From contig JAMOPB010000214.1 of assembly GCA_027064945.1 (NCBI GenBank), positions 1-12,635 of the forward strand: DNA of 12,635 nt, in the 5' to 3' direction. Below are positions 7,149 to 12,635 of this stretch, one piece after another. A program made the translations under genes and the position numbers. Source of the stretch: Candidatus Cloacimonadota bacterium (GTDB lineage: Bacteria; Cloacimonadota; Cloacimonadia; Cloacimonadales; TCS61). A model generated the notes under the pieces. That model had not been told where the DNA came from, searched no databases, and worked only from the letters and a program-made list of their open reading frames with translations. Every line of letters starts with the position of its first letter. Within the stretch, counting starts at the first letter, position 1.

Positions 7149-9332
7149 CTACCGGATAAAATAAGAAATGCGTAAGAATAAACTATGTTCAGTAAGCCAA
7201 TAATCTTCTCCAAGCTCACTTGGTTTATTACTTAATTTAAATTTATAATTTAATGAAACATATTTAAACAATCTGAGATCAAATGAATTTTCCCATTCGG
7301 TTGAAACGGATTCTTCTTTATCAAAAGGAATTAGAACTTCAGCGTTAGTAGAATAAGTTAAATCTATTGGTAGCTTGAAATTTGCTTCAGCAGAAAGTTC
7401 TATACCTTCAGTAACATTATTATCTAAAGCGATATATTTATTTGCATTTGTTAAATCGAATCCATTAATTGTATCTTGTTGAGCTAAATTGCTATCTTCT
7501 GACAATACACTATAAACATCATTATTTATGTCTTGTCTAAGGCCTAAACCGCCTCGTAAACTTAGGTTTGTTTTACTGCTTTTTAACAATTGCAAATTTA
7601 TTCCAAGACCTTGCTTCATTTCCAAAGGGAAGAATGAAGAATTTTTCTTCATTTCCAAGCTCTCATTCTGATCAGCTGCATGAAATTCTTCCAACTCTTC
7701 ATCGCTAGAAAATTTCACATAATCGACACCTTCATTAAGATAAACATAATCGCTGATTAAATGAGTATTAATATCGAATCTTCCATAAAAACCAAGATTT
7801 TTAAGAAAGTAATACAAAAAAGTATTTCTAATATCGAGCTCATCTGCAGATTTACGCAAATCAGTATCTGTGGTTTTTGTAGCACCTTCTTCCAACAAAG
7901 ATTTCAAATTGTAATGGTATGGATAATTATCATACTCGAAATGACTATCATACTGAATATTTGTTGTAATACTATAAATTTGTTCATCTTTATCTACGCT
8001 ATTATCGCTATAAAGATTCAGGTTTGCATGAATAGCATGGGAATAAGAAGTTTTTGATAAATCTTGTCCTAAACCAATATCTTCCAAAACTCCTGCTCCA
8101 ACCATATTTAAAGGATTTCCATCATCATCTGTATCAACTACAATAGTTAATTGTTTTGCTTTATTTGCATCTATTTGAACCGTAGTAAAATTGGTGTATG
8201 TATTAAACGGTTCATTATTGATAACTATTTTGTAAATTCCCGGTTTTAAAACCCACACTTTATCTTGTTCACCCACTGCTTCGTCAGCAGGAAATTCAGA
8301 GCCATAGCTTTCGCCCGATTTCATAGAGAAAACTTCATAATTTACTTTTGCATAATTTCTGTTTTTATCAATTATATCAACAATCAGGCAACCCCAAGTA
8401 GGTTCTATTATTTGTCTATATCTAGGATATATATTCACATCTTCAATAGCCATTTGCTGACTAATATCTCCCGAGCCAAAACGTATTGTATATTTCCCTT
8501 GTGGTAATGATTTCACTTCCCCGAATCTACCTACTATACTATTATTTTTACTATCGAAAATGTAATAATATTCTTCATTATCAGACTTGGTAAGTGATGG
8601 CATCAACAGCATTCCTGTTCCGGCGGAAACTCCATCTTGATATAAATCCACCAGATTGAAATCAATTCTTTCAATGTTTTCTTCATTTTCCGTATCTTTG
8701 GGTAATTCTCCGGAATAAAATTTATAAACTTTATCTATAAAAATATCAGTTTCTTCCAAAATTATATCATTAATATTTTGCACAAAGCCATCAACAGTCC
8801 CATCAATAATCTCTTTTTCTTTTTCAACATAATGGAGCAAAATGATTTTCTCACTTTTCATTTCCATTAAGGAAAATTCCATATTCAGCCTTGCAATTTT
8901 ACTGTTGGATGATTCTATAATCTCAATATTATTAATAGTTGTTTGCACTTGTAAATCGGGTAATTCTTTGAAATAATCTCTTTGGACTTGTGCAAAAGAA
9001 TTATAGTTTTTCATTCTTTTCGCAACCATATCAGGAATTATATTAGATAAATCCACACCCCATAAATCGTAATCAGCATAAACTATTTTCGGTCCGTTCT
9101 TACGAAAAACTATCTGTTTACGGTCATAGGTTCTACTAATTTTTGTATCTTTTACAATAACGCTTAAATCAAGAGGTTCTTCTCGGACTAGTTCCTCTTT
9201 TTCATTATGAGCATAATATTCCAGGATATAATAATTACGTGTAATAAACTCATTTGAAGCACAACCAAACATCATGGACGTGATTATTAATATCAGAAAA
9301 ATTCTAATTATTTCTATTTTTTCCCTGTTCAT
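7149..9332 (-). CDS. PqiC/YmbA-like lipoprotein fused to beta-sandwich segments and a predicted C-terminal beta-barrel
   Basis: A 727-residue lipoprotein. The signal peptide ends in a relaxed lipobox MFGC with Cys24; Ala at +2 favours outer-membrane sorting. Residues 30-205 match the ABC-transport auxiliary lipoprotein family (PqiC/YmbA): NYYILEYY near the start, then YDRKQIVFRKNGPKIVYADY (69-88), DLWGVDL and an amphipathic NINDIIL segment. Residues 230-400 look like two beta-sandwich units, each with a G-K/I-Y turn (LPQGKYTIRFGSG; LKPGIYKIVINNE). From about 420 to the end, alternating polar/hydrophobic strands (for example NLSLRGGLGLRQ, HSLFLRISYFIR) suggest an outer-membrane barrel. PqiC-type proteins are usually about 200 residues, so two thirds of this protein is extra. 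It lies between the Mce and MlaE genes. The lipoprotein domain is well supported; the barrel is inferred from pattern. Confidence 0.82.
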   Translation of the reverse strand: MNREKIEIIRIFLILIITSMMFGCASNEFITRNYYILEYYAHNEKEELVREEPLDLSVIVKDTKISRTYDRKQIVFRKNGPKIVYADYDLWGVDLSNIIPDMVAKRMKNYNSFAQVQRDYFKELPDLQVQTTINNIEIIESSNSKIARLNMEFSLMEMKSEKIILLHYVEKEKEIIDGTVDGFVQNINDIILEETDIFIDKVYKFYSGELPKDTENEENIERIDFNLVDLYQDGVSAGTGMLLMPSLTKSDNEEYYYIFDSKNNSIVGRFGEVKSLPQGKYTIRFGSGDISQQMAIEDVNIYPRYRQIIEPTWGCLIVDIIDKNRNYAKVNYEVFSMKSGESYGSEFPADEAVGEQDKVWVLKPGIYKIVINNEPFNTYTNFTTVQIDANKAKQLTIVVDTDDDGNPLNMVGAGVLEDIGLGQDLSKTSYSHAIHANLNLYSDNSVDKDEQIYSITTNIQYDSHFEYDNYPYHYNLKSLLEEGATKTTDTDLRKSADELDIRNTFLYYFLKNLGFYGRFDINTHLISDYVYLNEGVDYVKFSSDEELEEFHAADQNESLEMKKNSSFFPLEMKQGLGINLQLLKSSKTNLSLRGGLGLRQDINNDVYSVLSEDSNLAQQDTINGFDLTNANKYIALDNNVTEGIELSAEANFKLPIDLTYSTNAEVLIPFDKEESVSTEWENSFDLRLFKYVSLNYKFKLSNKPSELGEDYWLTEHSLFLRISYFIR

Positions 9333-9334
9333 AA

Positions 9335-10261
9335 TTATTTACCTCTAATTAAAATTGTAGGATCTTCTAATAGCATTCTGGAAAATTCATCAAGATTATC
9401 TACTGTTTCACGCAAATTATCTAATATATCCAATAAATCATCTTTTCCACTAAGATGGGTAATATTTATTTGCCTTACAGCATAATCTACCTCTTCTACT
9501 GTTTTATTTAGATTTTCCATTAAGGTCAATATATCCATTTTACTAATTTGTTCTGTAAAATTCTCGCTATTAACCAAAATATTATTAAATTCCTCCGAAT
9601 CTAAAACTTGATTTATTTTTTTTGTAGTTTGATTCAGTTTATTTACCAGTAGTGTAATTTTTATACTCATTGTATCCAATTGAGTTACGATATTTGTAAG
9701 AGGTTCCCGGGAATTGTAAATAATGCTATCAACATTTGTAATAATGCTATTAAGTTTTTTTTGATTATCAGGTCCGCTAATTTCAATTATATTATTTAGA
9801 ACCATTTCTAATTTTTCAGTAATAATTTCTGCTTTACCTGTTATGTTTTGGAAAGTAGAAACTCCTGCCTTTATTGTATCACCACTATGTAACAAAGGAG
9901 AGCTATTGGTTCCGCCTGTAAGCTCTACTTGCAATAATCCTGTTATTCCCACAGGAGTAAGTGTTGCCTGCATATCAGATTTTATCGGAGTTCCTTCTTC
10001 TACGCTAATTTCCACAATTACATTTCGAATGTCATCAGATTGGATTTTTATATTATCCACTCTTCCAACATTAATCCCATTATATTTAACGGCTCCACCA
10101 ATCTGCAAACCACTAACCGACATTCCGCTGTATCTAATGTTGTAATAATCTCGTTTTTCCATTAATTTATTACCTGCTACCATAATAATAAAAACAATCA
10201 TTATCGTAGTAAAAACGGCAATAAACAAACCCAACCTGAATTTTTGTGCCTTACTTACCAT
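9335..10261 (-). CDS. mlaD: MlaD/Mce-family lipid-transport substrate-binding protein
   Basis: A 308-residue single-Mce-domain protein anchored in the inner membrane by TM residues 10-29. The Mce domain covers about 37-124, with GLQIGGAVKYNGINVGRV (51-68) and the conserved PVGITGLLQVEL (103-114). Residues 130-300 are mostly helical with a heptad-like pattern and end in ILIRGK, a common ending for longer Mce proteins. Mce domains form hexameric rings that carry lipids through the periplasm. E. coli MlaD is about 183 residues, so this one has a long C-terminal helix that could extend a tube toward the outer membrane, as seen in PqiB-like proteins (inference). It is the first gene of the cluster, with AAGGGAG 5 nt before the ATG. 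The next gene starts 2 nt after its stop. Confidence 0.94.
   Translation of the reverse strand: MVSKAQKFRLGLFIAVFTTIMIVFIIMVAGNKLMEKRDYYNIRYSGMSVSGLQIGGAVKYNGINVGRVDNIKIQSDDIRNVIVEISVEEGTPIKSDMQATLTPVGITGLLQVELTGGTNSSPLLHSGDTIKAGVSTFQNITGKAEIITEKLEMVLNNIIEISGPDNQKKLNSIITNVDSIIYNSREPLTNIVTQLDTMSIKITLLVNKLNQTTKKINQVLDSEEFNNILVNSENFTEQISKMDILTLMENLNKTVEEVDYAVRQINITHLSGKDDLLDILDNLRETVDNLDEFSRMLLEDPTILIRGK
9341..9346 (-). promoter_or_regulatory. Shine-Dalgarno of the lipoprotein gene inside the mlaD 3' end
   Basis: AGAGGT on the minus strand is formed by the last sense codons of the Mce gene and lies 8 nt before the ATG at 9332. With the 2-nt intergenic gap, this supports tight coupling of the two genes and supports the chosen start. 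Confidence 0.6.
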
Positions 10262-10266
10262 CAGGA

Positions 10267-10273
10267 CTCCCTT
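10267..10273 (-). promoter_or_regulatory. Shine-Dalgarno of the mlaD-like gene
   Basis: AAGGGAG on the minus strand sits 5 nt before the ATG at 10261. It decides the start of the first gene of the lipid-transport operon. Confidence 0.6.
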
Positions 10274-10344
10274 TTAAGTTTTTGATAAAATAAATCAATA
10301 AGCTCAATCAGTGGGAAAATGAATTTAATGTCAAGATTTATGAA

Positions 10345-10381
10345 TTTGTCCACGAATAACAAGAATAAGCACAAATATTTG
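10345..10381. repeat. Degenerate third copy of the intergenic repeat
   Basis: This stretch aligns without gaps to the first part of the better copies (10507-10543). The first 13 bases, TTTGTCCACGAAT, are identical, and about 30 of 37 positions match overall. It then diverges, which suggests an older, decayed copy. Confidence 0.55.
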
Positions 10382-10463
10382 ATAAAAAAAGATAACAGTT
10401 CAGTCAGTTCAAAAGTTCCACAAATTCAACTGCATAATGAAGATTTCATAACTGTTTTTGTCG

Positions 10464-10496
10464 CACTTCGATATGTCGTTGCGCTCCTACTCAGTG
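10464..10496. repeat. 33-bp element with CACT/AGTG ends
   Basis: A GC-richer block starts CACTTCGATATGTCG, continues GTTGCGCTCCTAC and ends TCAGTG. Its termini are short inverted repeats (CACT...AGTG). Its composition differs from its AT-rich surroundings, and it lies just before copy A of the long direct repeat. I recall similar strings as dispersed intergenic repeats in related genomes, but cannot verify this here. Confidence 0.35.
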
Positions 10497-10504
10497 TGGC
10501 ATTT

Positions 10505-10591
10505 TTTTTGTCCACGAATTGCACGGATAAACACGAATAATTGATTATGGTTATGGCTCGAGGTTTATGGTTATGTGTTTCCAATTCAAAA
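10505..10591. repeat. Direct repeat copy A (87 bp)
   Basis: Begins TTTTTGTCCACGAATTGCAC and ends in CCAATTCAAAA. It differs from copy B, 312 bp downstream, at one base only (A at 10517 versus G at 10829). Weaker similarity continues to about 10603. The first 40 bp contain three related CACGAAT/CACGGAT sub-units. No open reading frame of note crosses it. Confidence 0.95.
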
Positions 10592-10622
10592 TTGAAAATC
10601 CGGTTGATATTATATATACAAT

Positions 10623-10675
10623 TGTAGCGCAACTTGCTAAGTTGGGAAAGAAACAAGCTGGCAGCTTGTTCTACA
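10623..10675. repeat. Nested palindromic element (two hairpins inside an outer stem)
   Basis: The outer arms are TGTAG (10623-10627) and CTACA (10671-10675). Inside are hairpin 1, CAACTT-GCT-AAGTTG (10630-10644), and hairpin 2, AACAAGCTG-G-CAGCTTGTT (10652-10670), whose 9-bp stem is perfect. The arrangement can fold as a three-way junction in DNA or RNA. There is no T run after it, so it is not a standard terminator. REP-like palindromic repeats are the closest known class. Confidence 0.7.
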
Positions 10676-10682
10676 TTTTCTG

Positions 10683-10739
10683 ATTTCACAATTTACAATT
10701 CACAATTTATAATTCATCATTCATCATTCAAAATTCTTC
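10683..10739. repeat. AATTCACAATT-type degenerate tandem tract
   Basis: A run of imperfect 10-11-bp units of the type TTCACAATTTACAATTCACA, followed by ATTCATC repeats and CAAAATTC. It is simple-sequence-like and non-coding. A shorter, similar tract follows copy B at 10893-10927. Confidence 0.55.
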
Positions 10740-10769
10740 AGCAGCAGTCATCGTATGTTGACACAAGTG

Positions 10770-10787
10770 ATTCCGATTTATCGGAAT
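10770..10787. repeat. 8-bp perfect inverted repeat
   Basis: ATTCCGAT (10770-10777) and ATCGGAAT (10780-10787) are separated by TT. It lies between the two long direct repeats. It is followed by only four T on the plus strand, where no gene ends, so a terminator role is doubtful. It could be a protein-binding site or part of a mobile repeat. Confidence 0.5.
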
Positions 10788-10816
10788 TTTATCGAAGAAT
10801 GAAGATGTAAAAAAGA

Positions 10817-10903
10817 TTTTTGTCCACGGATTGCACGGATAAACACGAATAATTGATTATGGTTATGGCTCGAGGTTTATGGTTATGTGTTTCCAATTCA
10901 AAA
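10817..10903. repeat. Direct repeat copy B (87 bp)
   Basis: Matches copy A (10505-10591) at 86 of 87 positions. Similarity fades over the next 12 bases to about 10915, where the differences are transitions. It is in the same orientation as copy A, leaving about 225 bp between the two copies. Confidence 0.95.
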
Positions 10904-10969
10904 CTAAAAATTCAGAATTCAAAATTATTTACGCTTTTCCCTTTTCACCTTTCCCTTCTCACTTTTCAC

Positions 10970-10993
10970 ATTATACATTATACATTATACATT
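10970..10993. repeat. 7-bp tandem repeat ATTATAC x3
   Basis: Three exact tandem ATTATAC units followed by a partial ATTG. It follows a pyrimidine-rich tract (10936-10969) of TTTCCC and TTTTCAC words. This is probably a slippage-prone simple repeat with no visible function. Confidence 0.7.
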
Positions 10994-11106
10994 GCTAATT
11001 ATCCATTATCAGCATTTTTCTGTGCAAATCAGCGGCAACATACTTTTAAAGTGGAATCATAGTTTTCAATGAGATTGTTTATTTTTTCGAGTTTATCATT
11101 TTAGAA

Positions 11107-12635
11107 TTAGAATTTAATTTCTATCCAAGTTGAAAGACTATTTGATTTTAAGATTAAATCGGTAGTATTCTCATAGCTAAATTCATAACTATAAGCAAGT
11201 CCTGCATCGATATTCTTACTAAATTTATAAGAAGCGCTCGGGATAATCTTTGTTGCATTTCTATCAACTGACATCGAAGGTTTTTCGTCGTTTCGTTGTG
11301 TTTGACTTTCCTTATCTTCATAACTCACATCAAGTGATGCAGTTAATTCATTTTTAAATCTTATTCTATCACCTATTAATGGAAGCTGTAAACCTTTTGG
11401 TGCTTTGAATGAATAGGACACACTGCCATTTACAGAATTCTGCTTTGTAGTAGAACTTACTTTTGAACCTTGAGTTCTAAAGTAATCTGTATTTTCATTA
11501 AAGCTCATATTGTATGCAATATTACTAGAAATATTATCTCCGAAATTACCATTCCAAGAAAGTAATGGAGAAAAAGAGTAACTTATTGTTCTGCTATCAG
11601 CCTCAGTAAAGTCCAAATCACCGCTTGTTTCTACCATTTTTGAATAACTACTTGTTAATCTACTGCTTGTTAAAATATCTTCCATTCTGATCAATTTTTC
11701 AAACTCAGTAAGTGTAATAGAAACATTCGGAAAAACAATTTTTCTAGTTTCTTTATCGGAAGATAAATTTCTATTATTATCCCAAGAGAAGTTCCAACCG
11801 GTTGTCAGATTTCTAAATATAACAAGATTTGTTGAAGCAGTAATGCGATGAGTAATAGAATTTAACGAAAGCTGCTCAGGTAAAATCTCAAGAATAGATC
11901 CATCTTCAGCCCACAAAGTATCTGCTTCAGCTCGTAGAACATCCGGTTTACCCAGTTGATACCAAATATCAGGTCTTTCTTCCAGATCCTCAAATTTGGT
12001 TTTATAAGTATTGTTATAATTAAAAGAGATATTATCTAATCTTGTTAAGTAATCCACAAATTTCACAACAAGTGGTGCATTAGGATCACTTTTACTAGGT
12101 TCATTTGATCTGCCATTTCTTCTGTTACGATTATTTCCTGTCCTGCCTGAATTCTCGCGTTCTGCTCTTTCATTTGGTTTTTCTTCCGATTCTTCTTCAC
12201 TTTTTCCAATTATTGGTTTTTCTTTATCTTCTGAAATATTACCTGATGATTTTGGTTTACTCTCTGATTCCTTAGGTTTCTCAACTTCCGGTTTATCTTT
12301 TGGTTCATCTTTAATCTCATCAGGTTTATTTTCCGATTCTTTTTCTTCAGGTTTAGTGTTTTCTTGTTTTCTTTCTATTTTAGAATCAAGCCAATCTCTA
12401 AAATTTTCCAAAAGATCACGATTTTTTAAATCAAAATCAGAGCTAAAATTCCTAGTAACGCCACCATCATAATAATAAGTTCTTAAAGAATCTGTAGTTG
12501 TATTGCTTTCAATTCTACGATCATTATAATCTGCTGAAGCAGAAAAACTCATTGCTAAAATCCCGTCTGTTAATTTGGGATCATAATCCAGATCTATTTT
12601 TTGCGTACGCGTTTTTTCAGTACCAATATTAAAGT
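11107..12635 (-). CDS. SprA-like giant outer-membrane beta-barrel protein, C-terminal part (5'-partial)
   Basis: The frame is open to the right window edge (27 codons before the first Met at 12552), so this is the C-terminal 508 residues of a longer protein. Counting from the edge, 1-85 and 188-508 show alternating beta-strand patterns, and the chain ends in WIEIKF with the terminal Phe typical of BAM-assembled barrels. Motifs recall the SprA family: YLTRLDNISFNYNNTY (195-210), RPDIWYQLGKPD (220-231), FPNVSITLTEFEKL (301-314) and SPLLSWNGNFG. SprA is the outer-membrane translocon of the type IX secretion system in Bacteroidota; homologues occur in related phyla with less certain roles. Residues 86-187 are a Lys/Glu/Pro-rich then Asn/Arg-rich insert. 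No terminator is clear after the stop. The family is likely; function as a secretion channel is inference. Confidence 0.7.
   Translation of the reverse strand, partial: FNIGTEKTRTQKIDLDYDPKLTDGILAMSFSASADYNDRRIESNTTTDSLRTYYYDGGVTRNFSSDFDLKNRDLLENFRDWLDSKIERKQENTKPEEKESENKPDEIKDEPKDKPEVEKPKESESKPKSSGNISEDKEKPIIGKSEEESEEKPNERAERENSGRTGNNRNRRNGRSNEPSKSDPNAPLVVKFVDYLTRLDNISFNYNNTYKTKFEDLEERPDIWYQLGKPDVLRAEADTLWAEDGSILEILPEQLSLNSITHRITASTNLVIFRNLTTGWNFSWDNNRNLSSDKETRKIVFPNVSITLTEFEKLIRMEDILTSSRLTSSYSKMVETSGDLDFTEADSRTISYSFSPLLSWNGNFGDNISSNIAYNMSFNENTDYFRTQGSKVSSTTKQNSVNGSVSYSFKAPKGLQLPLIGDRIRFKNELTASLDVSYEDKESQTQRNDEKPSMSVDRNATKIIPSASYKFSKNIDAGLAYSYEFSYENTTDLILKSNSLSTWIEIKF

Larger units (their letters stand above)
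10262..11106. other. 845-bp non-coding, repeat-rich intergenic region
   Basis: This is the only long gene-free stretch in the window. It lies between two minus-strand genes and should hold the promoter of the Mce operon at its left end. It contains a duplicated 87-bp repeat, a decayed third copy, a nested palindromic element, AATTC-rich tracts, pyrimidine-rich TTTCCC/TTTTCAC tracts and a 7-bp tandem repeat. Short open frames exist, but they are built from the repeats and have no supporting ribosome binding site. No clear terminator follows the SprA-like gene, and no RNA gene is recognised. Confidence 0.8.

Noticed and set aside
10329..10334. TTGACA on the minus strand as a -35 box for the Mce operon
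   Set aside because: The hexamer is perfect, but no acceptable -10 box lies 16-18 nt downstream (CTGATT/TGATTG). It stays a weak candidate only.
10319..10540. 73-codon open frame on the plus strand
   Set aside because: It is made of the repeat copies, has no ribosome binding site, and its sequence shows no domain-like pattern.
10426..10689. 87-codon open frame on the minus strand
   Set aside because: It spans direct repeat copy A and the palindromic element; coding would require repeats to encode protein by chance.
10770..10787. ATTCCGAT/ATCGGAAT hairpin as a terminator
   Set aside because: No gene ends upstream on the plus strand, and the minus strand lacks a following T run.
10505..10903. 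CRISPR array
   Set aside because: There are only two long repeats, unequal elements between them and no cas genes; the spacing does not fit.
10853..11062. 69-codon open frame on the plus strand starting within repeat copy B
   Set aside because: It runs through repeat copy B, the pyrimidine tract and the 7-bp tandem repeat; the hydrophobic residues reflect simple sequence.
12550..12552. ATG as the real start of the SprA-like gene
   Set aside because: The frame continues without a stop to the window edge, and the residues before the Met show the same beta-strand pattern.

Overview
The window is AT-rich (about one third G+C by eye) and tightly packed with bacterial genes. It appears to come from a diderm of the Fibrobacteres-Chlorobi-Bacteroidetes superphylum; a Cloacimonadota-like candidate phylum is my best guess. 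Grounds are a SprA-type giant outer-membrane barrel, a TPR/GAF sigma-54 activator, an Mce lipid transporter with an outer-membrane-type lipoprotein, and clear AGGAGG-type ribosome binding sites, which are rare in true Bacteroidota. The assignment is inference from family content, not from a marker gene.

Layout. Positions 1-4039 (+) hold the 3' part of a very large signalling protein: end of a STAND/AAA ATPase module, long TPR array, GAF domain, sigma-54 AAA+ domain and Fis-type HTH. Its 5' end lies outside the window. A perfect 12-bp hairpin with T runs on both strands (4088-4120) separates it from everything to the right, which is all on the minus strand. Read in the direction of transcription, the minus-strand cluster is: a single-domain Mce (MlaD-like) protein (10261-9335), a large lipoprotein joining a PqiC/YmbA-type domain to a predicted beta-barrel (9332-7149), a STAS-MlaE fusion permease (7145-6087), an MlaF ATPase (6076-5321), then after 74 nt a YugP-type membrane zinc peptidase (5246-4569) and a Mut7-C/zinc-ribbon protein (4569-4123). 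The last two genes overlap in TAATG.

Upstream of the Mce operon is 845 bp without a credible gene (10262-11106). It contains two copies of an 87-bp direct repeat with one mismatch, a third decayed copy, a nested palindromic element, AATTCACAATT-like tracts and a 7-bp tandem repeat. Beyond it (11107 to the window end, minus strand) is the C-terminal ~508 residues of a SprA-like outer-membrane barrel with a charged low-complexity insert.

How the genes work together. The four Mce genes look like a self-contained envelope lipid-transport machine: ATPase, permease, periplasmic Mce ring protein, and an outer-membrane lipoprotein. No MlaA or MlaC is seen in the window. The unusual part is that the PqiC-like lipoprotein carries two beta-sandwich-like segments and a C-terminal barrel-like region, so one polypeptide might supply both the docking lipoprotein and the outer-membrane port. 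That is the most interesting candidate here and is inference from sequence pattern only.
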